Shown here: positions 35,255 to 48,600 of the stretch, one piece after another
Layout of the letters: each line of letters starts with the position of its first letter
Position numbering within the stretch: position 1 is the stretch's first letter
NCBI RefSeq assembly: GCF_040183065.1
Contig: NC_091119.1
Coordinates: 208,563,298-208,627,297 of the forward strand
Direction of reading: 5' to 3'
DNA length: 64,000 nt
DNA from: Periplaneta americana
Taxonomy: Eukaryota > Arthropoda > Insecta > Blattodea > Blattidae
Position numbers and translations under genes: made by a program
The notes under the pieces: model-generated
What the model saw: the letters and a program-made list of their open reading frames with translations, nothing else
The model's database searches: none
What the model was told of the DNA's origin: nothing

Positions 35255-38200
35255 CTGCAACAGAACGATCGCTTTAACAACTTAGTAGGAAGTAAAGATG
35301 TTCTATTTTTAAAATCCTACAGTGCCACGCAACACAGTCACTAATATCCTCACCAGTCAAGCCATGGCAGCATAACCATTACACCAAAACTTTGGGAAGA
35401 CAAGAATTGATTTACAGCTAGATAAGCGAAAAGCTCTACACATCAACCAACACAATGCTCTTGTGAAAAAAAAATCGGGAGATTTTACTGCATCTTATTA
35501 ACACAGTCTGCTTTCTAGGAAAACAAGAATTGGCTTTTCGGGGTCATAACAAGAGTGTGGAATCAGACAATATAGGAAATTATATTGAATATTTAAGTTC
35601 CTTAAGTGAATTTGACCATTTACTGGCCAATCATCTTGAGAGTTCAACAGTATTTCGTGGTACTTCTCCCGCAATTCAGAATGACTTAATATTTGCTATA
35701 AGTGGGGTTATGATAAAGAACATAAAACCTTTTGTGGCCATTGTTGTTGATGAAACAAGTTACTGCTCTAATCAGAGTCAATTGTCCACTGTTTTAAGAT
35801 ACGTCGACAGTACTGCCAATGTTCAAGAACGGTTTATATTCACAAATGTCAGTTCGGACAAAACTGCTGCTGCTTTGTTTCAGCATGTGGAAGGTGTTAT
35901 AGCAGAATACAATGTCGGCAATAAGTTAATTGCACAGACATACGATGGTGCTTCAGTTATGGCGGGAAATATTAATGGCTTAAAAACAAAAGTTCAAGAA
36001 AAGTATCCTCAAGCACTATTTGTCCATTGTTACAGCCATGTTCTCAATTTAGTTTTGCAACAAACTACTTCATCCATTCCAGAATGCCGCATTTTTTTCA
36101 AAACACTGTCGGGTTTAACTGCATTTTTCTCATCATCTCCTAAAAGATCAGAAAACTCAAGGAATTTATGAACAAGAAACTCCCAAAAGTAGTACCAACT
36201 AGATTGAATTTTACATCTCGGCTTGTAAATACAGTAAAGGAATACAGAGAAAAACGGACTGCTTTCTTTAAAAATATCATTTGTAATGACTCTGAAGAAA
36301 ACTGGGATGATGCTGTAAATGTGCAGGCTCAAGGATATTTGAATTTTTTCACACAGTTTCAGAATATATTTCTTCTTGAAGTCTATGCTAGAGTGTTCGC
36401 ACATACAGATGTGCTCTACAATATTCTTCAGACAAAAAGTCTAGACATAGCATACTACTTGCAAGAGGTATGAAAGTTAAAAAAAAATACTATATCCGAG
36501 TTCAGACGTAGTGGGTTTCCGTCCATATGGAGTAATATGGAAAATGAAAATTCTTCAGCCAATACAATGGAACCACCATTAAAGCGAAGAAAAGGAGATG
36601 ATGAATTGAAATACAGGCAGCTGTACTACAGCATACTGGATCGTATGCACATGGAAATTACTGACAGATTTTCTGATTATGGAAAGCTTCAGTTCACACA
36701 TCTTCTAGATTCTCAAAAATTTTCTGCTTATAGAGAAAACTTCCCGAATGAGGCACTACACAAATTATTTCAGTCCTATAACGGTCACTTTGATCAAGTG
36801 CGTTTGAAAAATGAATTAAGTGTAATATATTCAGCAGAAGTCTTTGATTTTTCGAACAAACCTATCCATGAAATATTATCTGCCATATATGAAAACCAGC
36901 TGAACCAAGTTATTCCTGAAGTCCTTAAATTGGCAACATTAATTGTGATAATACCAGCTAGGTCAGCATCGGTAGAAAGAACATTTTCTGCGTTGAAGAG
37001 AATAAAATCCTACTGTAGATCAACTCATATGCAAGAACGTTTATCCGACTTGGCACTAATATCCATTGAAAAGTCATTTCTACAGAAACTTTGCAAGTGG
37101 CCCAACTGTAATTTCAAGGACGAAGTCATCAACGTATTTTCGTCCCAATCAAGACGTCTGGAATTCACATAAATATGTAAGGAATTTTATTATAGGGATT
37201 TTAAAATATATTTTGTGTAATAATAGGGTCAGTGGTAGCCCAAACCCTTTAACCAGTATACGCCACTGGATTCTAGATTGATTCTACTGACGACAAAACA
37301 GATTTAAGATAAAGGATCTAAAAACTGCAGCCTGAGAAGTTACAAAGGAGAGGAATTAGAGTCAGAACTAAAAAAAAGCAAAACTGACATTGCTAATATC
37401 TCGGAGATCACAAGGAAATGCAAGAAATAGAAAAGTAGTACAGAAATACCAGAAGAAAGTTGGGCATTATCAGGCACTGCAATGATAGTTATTACATTCA
37501 AAATGATTCAATATGAAAAACTTATCAGATTACCAGGTAACAATTGGCATTCATACAGTCCTCTCTGTAGATTGAAAACTCAAAAAAGTTTCATAGCCAT
37601 TGTTCAAGAATTAAAACAGAAAATCAATATCCCGAATTTAAAAGAAAACTTACAAATTAAACCAAACCCTTTAACTCTATTAAATATAGAATATAATCTA
37701 AATTTAACAGAAGAAATACTGAAATCAGAAGTAAGCACTGAAATAATGAAACAATTGTCTTTAGAGACAATTAATATTAGATACCCTCCACAAAACTGGC
37801 TTCATTTATACACAGACGGATCCTTGATCTCCAGAGAACAAGGTGCCGGTGCAGGTGTTACATGCTGTCTCTTCTCACTTTATAGATCTCTTGGATAAGG
37901 AACAACAAGTTTTGATGGAGAAATCGTTGCAATAAATGAAAGTCTCAGGAATCTTCTATGCCACATCAATAAATTTAAGAATGCAGTTATATTCTCAGAC
38001 TCCAAAGCAGCTATTCTATCAATAGTCTCTAGACACATACCTTCATCTCAAACAGCAGAAATAACTAAAATCCTCTCTCAATTAATATCACTCAATAAAA
38101 GAATTGTATTCCAATGGATATCATCCCATTGTGGAATCCTGGGAAACGAGAATGCGGATGCTTTAGCAAAGAAGGGCAGCACTGCTACTTACAGACCTGT

Positions 38201-41200
38201 TACTAAATCTACGTATTACTCTGTGAAAAGATTTATTAAATCTACATACTTAGATTTCAACAAACAAAATTTGATAACATAATCGCATGGGAAAAATCTA
38301 CATACTTAGATTTCAACAAACAAAATTTGATAACATAATCGCATGGGAAAAAATGGAACTCTCTGCATCATAATCCCCAGTTAATTCCCGATTCACCACG
38401 AAAGTCGTCTGTAGCTGCATTTAGATTGGCACAGGCCATGATTGTTTGGCCAAACACCTGCATAGAATTGGAATATATCATGCAAATCTAGTCTTTCAGG
38501 TAAAGCTCCCTGTAAAGCAGATTTGAATAATTTCAAGGGAAAAATTGTTCCGGGGCCGGGTGTCGGGACGTTTGGTTGAACGTACCAGAACTCTACCAAC
38601 TGAGCTACCCGGGAACTCCACCCGACACCCAATACCCGGCCCCGGAACAATTTTCCCCTTGAAATTATTGGAATATATCAGTCCCCTAACTGCCCATTGT
38701 GCAACTCAAACCAAGAAATGGATTCGGAACACCTCAAAATCTGTGCTTCAGTAGCTAACCATGATAATATCTTTGAAAAATATTGGAGTGCAAGAGGTCA
38801 AATGACTTTGTTGTCAAACGCCTGGCATTAGAAAACAACAACAACATTCAAAATAAAATCCTGGATAACAATATTAATATGCTCTTTCTTTATATCTCTC
38901 GATTATTTAACACTTGCACAAGTATTTATGTACAGAATATCAAACAGAAAATAATACATAAATGTTACCTTCAATTCATCAGCTGTCACAAGACCTGTCG
39001 TAAGAATCTTCTCCTTGAAGGACGTGATGGGGTCCCTCGTCTGCCGGACCTCTTGAACTTCTTCCCTGGTCCGGTAACTAGTGCCGGGGTCAGACATGGA
39101 ATGTCCGCTGTAACGGTAAGTCATTGTCTCCAGAACCATGGGGCCCTTCCCGGAGATGCAATGGTTGATGGAAAACTGTGTAGCCTCTCGAACCGCCAGC
39201 ACGTCCATTCCATCCACCTGGAAGAAAACAAAAGAATCCATCTTCCTTCAAGCTAACCAGTCAGATTTTCTAAATCTTCTCAGTTCATGAAAAATTCTCT
39301 ATTGCATTCATGATAACCCAGCCAGCATAACTATTATTCCGAACAATACATAAAAACAGCTTTGATGTGTTGCATTTCAAAGCAACTGCATGACCTAAAA
39401 CTCCCCCTTTTGTACATGAAATGGTTTCTTACTTTAATTTAAATGCTACTTTTACCGAAGTGATTTAACAAGTGTTCTAACTTCTGAATAACCCCATATA
39501 ATTACAGTAGAACCTCTATTATCCGCAGTAATGAAGGAGGTGGGACGAAGAAATAGGATAATTCGTACCATAAAAGATTTTCATAAATTTAGTGAATGAT
39601 ACTTACACTTCCGTAATTTCCTCCATAGTCTTGTATTTAAGACGCCAGGTAGCGGATCAGAAGTTCACTAATTTAAGTCTGGTTGTCAGCGACAGGTATC
39701 AAGAGACAAGGAAACTTCTTGTAACGGTTGTCTGCGGAAAGATAGTATTGTAGATTTACATACCTTTTACACTACAATCTTGTATTCTGATGCAAGATGA
39801 GCCACAGTTTCTCTTTCTCCAAACCACTCAATTATTTACACTTTTTTTTTTTTAGTGCATAGCACAAGAAGGTATCTTTTGACACCTGTAGAAGACATTT
39901 TATATAGAAGTTACAACTCGAACAGTAGACCATACTGAGTAATAATATTCTTTAGAAAAAATAACTTGCTAATACAATGTTCATTTCCCCTCCTGCTTAA
40001 AAAAGTCCCTTGTGCAGACACTTGTATTTCCCTATTTTGACTATGCTGACATTTTACTGACTGACCTCTCCAGCGACAAAACGAAACTTCAACGTGCTCA
40101 TAATTTGTGTGTACGTTTTGTAAGCAATGTTCGTAAATATGATCATATTACCCCATCCCTGGAAACAATAGGTTGGCTTAATCTAGATAAGAAAAGAAAT
40201 TTACATTCACTTCTCCTTCACTTCGAAATCTTGAACTCTTCTATTCCTTCGTACCTGTCGTCTCGCTTCACTTACCTTTCTTCCCACCACAATCTGAACA
40301 CACGCTCTCGCCATGAAACAATACTAACAATACCATCCCATCGCATCTCCTCATACTCATCCTCTTTCACAATAGCCCTGCCAAGACTCTGGAATTCGCT
40401 ACCTGCTAGCATCAGGGACTGTCGAAATAAAATTGAATTCAAACGCAAACTTACCAGGCACTTGGTCAGTAATTGATTTCTTGTAAATAGTTTCCTTAAT
40501 CTATCACAAAATATTTCAATATCCAGTAATTTCATCACTATACAATTTTGTTATTCTAGGTTTAATTTGTAATTCAGTAAATATAAAATATTCTTTGTTT
40601 TTGTATGATAAATTATCTAGCTTTAATTAGTGAGGTAATCTTTTCGTACTTTGATTTTTATTGTAATTGTAATTGTAAATTTAATACTAATTGTAATTTT
40701 ACTTGTAATTGTAATTGTAAATTTAATACTAATTGTAATTTTATTTGTAATTGCAATTGTAAATTTAATTACTAATTGTAATTTTATTCTTCATACTAGC
40801 CGTACCTGTGCGCTCCGCTGCACCCATTAGAAATAAATATAAAGTAATTACATAATTAAAATAGGACATTTGATCCAGGGAACATTCGTGTTTGATATAA
40901 GGATAAATCGTTTAATATGTTACTTAATTTAAATTGTATTTGCATAATTAAAATGCGATCATTTTGATCCAGAGACACTCATTTGGTCATAAAAATTATT
41001 TTAGGAAATACAGGAAACGAATGTACAGAATAGCCTATCAAGTTTTCTATGCATAAGAAGCTATTTTAATCTTACCTGTCCTCGATTCACTCAGAAGTTA
41101 CTGTAATAACATTATAGCATTATGTCCATCTAGAGAAACTACACTTTCCAATGGTAAATTAATAATTAATTATACAAATCGGTTAATTTAGCTTCTGATA

Positions 41201-44200
41201 TTACTTCATACAAACACAGAAACATTATCTGTAGGCTTTCTTTCATAGCTTTCGATTGTTGCTGTCCAAGGCCCCTTATAGACGAAGTCATTTGTTTTTT
41301 AATTCATTACACGGCCTTAGATGGCAGTTATTTTAATTTTAAAACTTATTTATCTCATTAAATATCAGTCCTATCAAAATTTTTCAAGGGATAAAACTTA
41401 TCGGAAATTATTTTTAAAGAAACCTTTGTTATGTAACATTTTTCACAAAAATCAATAATAAGCGAGATATTTCGATTTATTTAATTCAGGCCCCCTTATA
41501 ACCCCCCTTTTAAATAATGTATTTTAAATGCCATATAGCCTAAAATCTATGTTACAGCGAACTTAATTTATATTCCAATTTTCATATAAATCGGTTCAGC
41601 CATTATCGCGTGAAAAGGTAACAAACATACAGATAGACAGACAGACATACAAACAAAAATTTCAAAAAAGCGATTTTCGGTTTCAGGGTGGTTAATTATA
41701 TATGTTAGGACCAATTAGTTTTGGAAAATCGAAAATTACCAGAAAAATTTCGGCTACAGATTTATTATTAGTATAGATTATAGTTGGAATCTCCTGGTAG
41801 AGGGGCAGAGAAGGCCTGATGGCCTTATCTCTACCAGGTTAAATAAATAAATACTACTACTAAATACTAAATACTACAATGTACAGTACTTCATATATTT
41901 CTGTAGCAAAGAAAAAAAAAACGCCAGATAATCCACCAATCAGTTAATAGGGTGACGGATAATCGGGGTTCTACTGTATTTCATTTAAAATTTGTAAAAG
42001 CAACCCAAATCTGAACTTTTTAAAATCATAAATTTGAGGATTTGACTGACAAAATTGTTCCTACTTGTAAATTAAGTGACTACATACCCAGATCCCAGGA
42101 ATGTAGTCGCCTCTCGTGTAATACAAAGTGCTGGCCGACCCCCTCTCTGAACTGGTGCCCATTCCATAGCCATTGTTCTCGCAAACAAAGATGCAGGGGA
42201 TGTCCCACAGCTTGGCCATGTTATATACTTCGAATATCTGACCCTGGTTGGCAGCACCGTCACCATAAAGTGCCAAACACACGCCGTCGGATCCGGAGTA
42301 TTTCGCTGCAAATGCTATCCCCACTCCTAGAGGGACCTGTGCACACACGTCACACCACACAACTGTTGCATCATTTATTGCTATAGGGAACAGAAAACAT
42401 GAAGCTTAACATCATCTGATTGAGGTTCTGGCTGATATGTACATCTTTTATCAGGCAGTACATCTTACTTGATGATATGTGTTAGAGGAAGAACAGTTGT
42501 TTGTATGCATCTGAAGTCTGACTAGTGTAATACCGGTATGTAGTTAGTCGGCAAATCAGTGGCAAAGCATCAAGGTAGGCAGGGTAAGCTGAGCTTTCCC
42601 AAATATTTTCGAGGAAGGGACAAGATCAATTTAGAATTTAGTTAATTAAAAACAGAGTACTTAGTAAACTTACTTTTGCAAAGTTAAAATGTTTATATTT
42701 CTGTACTGTGTTAATAGGTTAATATTAATATTAAGCGTATATACAAGTTAGCAGATATCCTGATGCTAACCTATCAATTAGGTATATTACTTCAACGTGT
42801 GTAGCATCAAAACCCATGTGGATTTAAAGTTCCTTGATTTTACATTTTCCTTGATTTTGCATTGATTTTATTTTAAGTAAACTCTTCAAAACTGTAAAAT
42901 CCAGGTCTGACTGTAGCCTACATCAAATTTTCTTACTACAAACAAAATATGTTTTATTACATGAGGATATTCAACAAGTTTTACAACAGAGCAACAATCA
43001 TTTCTTAAAGTAGTACCCAGGACTTGTTTCTATTTCCGAGATGGGAAAGAAAACAAATCAGAGGTCTCAAGTTCAATTTCATTCGAATTTGTTCCATTTA
43101 ATATAAAATGACATGTATATAACAAATCTATATGAATGTGGAAGCATCAATCTTGAAAAAGAGGAGATTGCGTTATTGATAAACGCAACAAACCAGTGAA
43201 ATTTCCAGCACTACTAAATTTTCCACAAAATTAAATTTCCTCTTAACTTAAATAAATGTAACAAAGGTGAACATAATTCTTCACATACCTGTGCTCCCAC
43301 AATACCGTTGCCGCCGTAGAAGTTCTTGCAGTACATGTGCATGGAGCCACCTTTGCCCCGTGCACAGCCAGACTGGCGCCCCGTCAGCTCCGCGACCACT
43401 CCCAGGGGCTCCACCCCCATGAGGTAGGTCCAGCCGTGCACTCGGTACGCTGAGATGATCGAGTCCTGAGGACGCATGGCTGCCTTCATCCCCACGGCGC
43501 ACGCTTCCTGTGCACACAATGCACACTTCATCCGGGGCACAGTTACTGATGTATTCCAAAGTCATCGAGTGCATATATGGTTCACGCAACTTGTCTGTTC
43601 CTTATCAAGCATTTTATGGCTGTGTATTCGAAAGTATTGTTCATAAAGAGGATCAATTTCAAAATATACATTTGCTTTATATGTATATCTGTTACAAAAC
43701 TTATGTGTTCTTCATTAATAAAACTAGAAAATGTTTTCTTCAAACTAAACTTCTAACTTCATTTTACCAGTTCTGCATTTCACTATGTTCTATGCTGAAA
43801 AATCATTCATCTGGAATAATTTAAAAGGTGTGACAGAAATTAGTAAATAACAGCAGCATAGTCTTCTTCTCTTGCATGCCTTCAATATGAAACAGCCATC
43901 TGTATACAGTATTTGGAATGTACTGCAAACATCTGCTAGCTTTATATTGCATTCGAAGGGTGGAGAAGTAAATTTTTATGCACTTTGAAACTTTCTCGTT
44001 TCTGGCTACATTATCGTTGTAACAATCTCAATTTTTTTATTCTGATGTTTTCATTGGTTCATTAAACATAACATTATAACAAAGCATTGCATATGTAAAT
44101 AGACAATCTGGTTTATTAAATCAAACATTTATTCTAGGTAATATTAATACTGCAACAAAAAACAAATATCTATTGATCATTAACATTACTGGACTTGTAG

Positions 44201-45616
44201 CCAATTCACAAACTCATTACACTGATGACAGCTACACCAGTCAGGGTCAACGGATGAAGACGTTGGCTGTAATCAATGTATAAATTACACAACTCACACA
44301 TTAATCTTCAGTTTTCGACTACATCTGTGGAATGGACAACTTAGCCTTCTGAGTCCTGAGACATTTGTTGTTTTATTTTTAAAGTTCAATATAATTTTAC
44401 ACTTCAAAAAAAAGTCATTGACATGAGGAAAAATGCTGGCAAAATTCTGCAGGTTACAGTTAGGTCACAAATGCAGTTATATTGTATTATACTCTCAGGA
44501 CTTGGGAGGTTAGAGGAATTAATTGCATTCCTCTCAGTCATGAAGTTTTACAATTATGATGAACATTTTAAATAAAACGTTGACTCAACTGACCTGGCCT
44601 GAGTAAAGATGGCAGAATCCCCTGACGATCTTCTCCTTGTATAGATTGCCAGCAGCTGTCTCCAGCCTCCTGATCGTGTGCATCTGTTTGTACATGTGCA
44701 AGGCATCGTCTCTCGTCACGCTCACCGTGTTTGAAGGCCCCGAATCTAGTCGGTGCAAGCGGAATGGCTGCAACATGATGAACAACATTATCCATCATAA
44801 ACATCAAATGAACACTGAACTGCAAGGATCGCTGTTACTGCTTACCCAACTTTCTTTGCTATTTGTTTAAGAAAGTCATATAATGATAATGATGATGATA
44901 ATTTTAAGTTTTCAATCAAAGTGTTAATGTGAACTAGAATCAATAATAATTTGATAATTTAATAATAATGACAATAATCATAATGATGATGTTGATGCTG
45001 ATGATAAGGAAAACATTTACTAAAATGTTATCTTAAGTGTATTATTATATAATACCCCTCATTTCTCGTGAAAAACAACAACTGAATAGACTATAGTGGA
45101 CTATAGTGGACTTTATTTTGTCAGCAAACAGCTGGATATATTAAGAAGATTGATTGATTGATTGATAAATGTGGAAGGTGGAAAATTGGAAAACAAGAAA
45201 ATGATCATTCAGAAGCCAAAAAAAAAAAAAAACAAGAAAATAACAATTCAGAAGGCGCAAAAACGTGGATCTGGTGCGGAATGTTAAAATCAATTGGAGG
45301 AATAAAGAGTCAAATACTGATGTTTTTAAACGGGTACTGTAAACGAAAACAAAACATTAATGAAGAAATTAGAGAAAATTTTAATGAAAATTCATTGGTC
45401 ACACAATCAGACATAACACATTTCTAGTTAATATAGTGGATTAAAGCGTGTATAAACAAACTTGACAAAATATATGGAAGGAAAAATTATGGCAAGAAAG
45501 AAAGAGGAAGACTAAAAGAAAATACTTGAAAGACATGCTCAGTAGAATGAAGTGCAGAGGAAGAGAAACATGAGTGAAGAGACGAGATCAAGCCTTTAGA
45601 ATTAATTGACTGGTTG

Positions 45617-45660
<44 letters not shown>

Positions 45661-48600
45661 CAACAATAATAATAATAATAAACTTTTTATTCTGTTCTCA
45701 AGTTTTTATCTTCCCGTTTTTTAACCAGTAATTAAAAAATCATTTTGTACAAAACATTAAGTCAACCTGTACTATTATATGGATCGGAAATATGGACCTT
45801 AACTAAAAAGGGAAAACACAAATTAATGATTTTTGAAAACAAAGTGTTGAGGAAAATTTTTGGTCCAATTTTTTACCCACTTAAAAATAAGTGGAAAATT
45901 CAACATAATAAATTATATTCACAAACTTTATAATCAACTGTCAATTTTAGATGTAATACGGACCAGAAGATTGAATTGAGCAGACATGTTATACGTACGG
46001 ATGACTCCAGCAGGGCAAAACGAATATATATGAACACCTTTAACAGAAGGCCACTGGGAAGACCTCGAAGTAGATGGAAAGATGAAATTCACAAGGAATG
46101 TATGGAAATGGGAATTACAAACTGCGAGGAACTAGCAAAAGACAGAACAGAGTGGAAGTGTTTTGTGAAATCGACATGCTCCATAATGTCCTTTGATTGA
46201 TTGATTGATTAACATCACGAAAGAAATTCCTTAGTACAATTTTTCAATTGCACCCTCACTAACTACGCACTAATCACGTGCTAATGTAACTAATAGCAAC
46301 AGGAGGTACTATCCATCTTTATTAGTGTAAATGCAGATATCAGGGGGGGGGGGGGAACTTCAGCTTCCTTGAATACCAGAACAAATGCAAATTTATTACA
46401 TCTATTTGAGTTTATATAAAATTATGATCTGACGATCATAACACATCCCATTTCCTGTGTAAGACTAATTAATTATGTAAAGTGAAATCAAGTGTAAGGG
46501 TCTGATGATGCTCTCATGAGAGCGAAAATGTTTGTCTAAGTAGAACATTAATGGTGATAAGTTAAATTGACGGAAACTATATCTAAATTAAAATATATAA
46601 ATAATCACAAAAAGCTCAAATCCCAAAGCTTTCCTCTGCAATAGACAAATAACAATAAATTATATTGGATTATTACTATTTAATACGAGAAAAATTCGTA
46701 CCGGCACCGGGAATCGAACCCAGTACCTCTCAGCTCTGCGCGCTGAGCACTCTTTGCAACTGAGCTATGCCGGGACACAATCCATGGCGCCGGCCGAACC
46801 TCTCTCGTAATGCTTTGTAATCAGTTGTCATGAACTGATGTTGAATATGGCCACAGTCATTTAAATATGCGCTCCTGCATATATGACTTGTATTGTCTCA
46901 AATGCAGGTAGTAAGGCGTAAAAGCATTATGAGAGAGGTTCGGCCGGCGCCGTGGATCGTGTCTCGGCATAGCTCAGTTGGAAAGAGCACTCAGCACGCA
47001 GAGCTGAGAGGTCCTGGGTTTGATTCCCGGTGCCGGTACGAATTTTTCTCGTATTAAATAGTAATAATACATATTGACTACTTCATAGTAGCTGTGTAGT
47101 ATTCAATGAGGTGGGCGAGACCTCATACAAAATGAATATGTGATGTATATTGGATTAGTTGTGAAAAACAGAAAAGGAAAGTCTGTAAAGTAACAAACAG
47201 GTTTACATGAAAAGTGACGGATCAGAACTGTTTGCTGTGCAGCTTTAACCACATGCGAATACGGTCCCAAGCAAGGAGTTCTGCACGACAATGGCCAGTT
47301 AGTTTAGAACGGGATATATTTTATAAATCTGTCTAACTTATGAATTTTGTGGAGTACTGGAACCTTTTTTTCGTAGAAAAAAATGTGCTAGACAGAACTA
47401 ATATCTAGCTATAATACAAAATTCACATTGCATTGAATAACACTACATTGCAAACAAGACGAAGACCATGGTTACCGTAAGGAAAGTAAAGAAGGTAAAC
47501 TTGCGAATTCTAAATGAGGCAGTGGAGCAAGTGGACAGTTTCAAATACTTGGGTGTACTATAAGCAGTAACATGAGCTGCTGCGAGGAAGTCAAAAGGAG
47601 GATAACAATGACAAAGGAAGCTTTTAATAGGAAAAGGAGCATCTCCTGCGGACCTCTGGAGAAAGAACTGTGTGAAGTGTGGGACAGAAACTTGGACATC
47701 GCGAAGAAGTGAAGAGAAACGAATAGAAGCATTTGAAATGTGGATATGGAGAAGGATGGAGCGTGTGAAATGGACAGAGTAAGAAACGAAGCTGTGTTGG
47801 AAAGAGTGGGTGATGAAGAATAATGCCGAAACTGATCAGAAGAGAAAAAGAAATTGACTAGATCACTGGCTGAGAAGAAACTGCCTATTGAAGGATGCAC
47901 TGGAAAGAATGGTGAACCGGAGAAAAGTTCCGGGCAGAAGAAGATATCAGCTGATAGACAACATTAAGATATATGGATCATATGTGGAGAGAAAGAGGAA
48001 AGACTGGAGAATGCTGGGTTTGCAGTGAAAGACATGAATGAGTTGGACAACGTGACAATCTTAAATCACACTTATTAGGAAGACTTATTTTAATAGGTTG
48101 GTATTACTGTTAGGATATAATTATTATCATCAACATTATACTTATTAACAGTGCTCTCCAAAATGCCGTACAATAAGTTTAGTTACTCTATTTTCAGGAA
48201 GATATTAGAAACGATAAAAATACTTCAGACATGTTCACTGCAGTTAAGATTATTCTACCCCAAATCTATTATCATAAGGCCTGGGAAAGGGGAAGCAAGA
48301 ACACACAACTGATACTTCTGCAAAATTCCGTAACAAAATACACTCACTTCATTGCTCTGCACAGTATCAACCAATCACAGCAATGTCGTACTTATGTTCG
48401 TTAGAGTGAAAAATATTACAGCATGTAATTGATAATGAAGCTTTCCTGTACTAATCCACGAAGGGTTAATACTGGACGAGACATTGCAATGGGAGCAGGC
48501 ATTAACTCTGCTACACATAAGAGCACTGCCACACGCATACCTTTTACCTTTATTTCGAATGTGGCTTCAGTTGCATAGTTGTTACTGCAGGGCACCAGCG

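Larger units (their letters stand above)
37482..38850 (+). pseudogene. Non-LTR RNase H and C-terminal region (family 5)
   Basis: Reads [20 protein letters not shown], then after a stop [51 protein letters not shown]. These carry the D-E-D-D acidic residues of an RNase H domain. The C-terminal zinc-knuckle part continues to 38800, split by the insertion at 38535-38660, and ends in a (CAA)n tail. A second copy of this 3' end is at 52711. Confidence 0.85.
40005..41860 (+). pseudogene. CR1/Jockey-like LINE 3' region
   Basis: A 154-codon frame (40012-40476) reads [37 protein letters not shown] and [20 protein letters not shown], the classic C-terminal region after the reverse transcriptase. A 3' UTR with TGTAATT-like repeats (40660-40790) resumes after the Helitron with 'ctggtagag...ctctaccag' and ends in (AAAT)n. 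Confidence 0.88.
39505..41976. mobile_element. Tigger/pogo-like transposon, host of a nested insertion
   Basis: The left end 'cagtagaacctctattatcc' and right end (inverse: cagtagaaccccgattatcc) each abut TA. These are typical Tigger-type termini. No transposase survives; most of the inside is the later LINE at 40005-41860. It lies in PDHA intron 5. Confidence 0.85.

Noticed and set aside
38783..39256. 157-codon plus-strand ORF
   Set aside because: It is antisense to PDHA exon 6 plus LINE tail sequence.
42042..42386. 114-codon plus-strand ORF rich in Cys and Arg
   Set aside because: It is the antisense of PDHA exon 5; the real frame is on the minus strand.
46690..47040. Functional tRNA pair
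   Set aside because: The 9-base anticodon loops and palindromic arrangement argue for a tRNA-derived repeat. I left it as a repeat.
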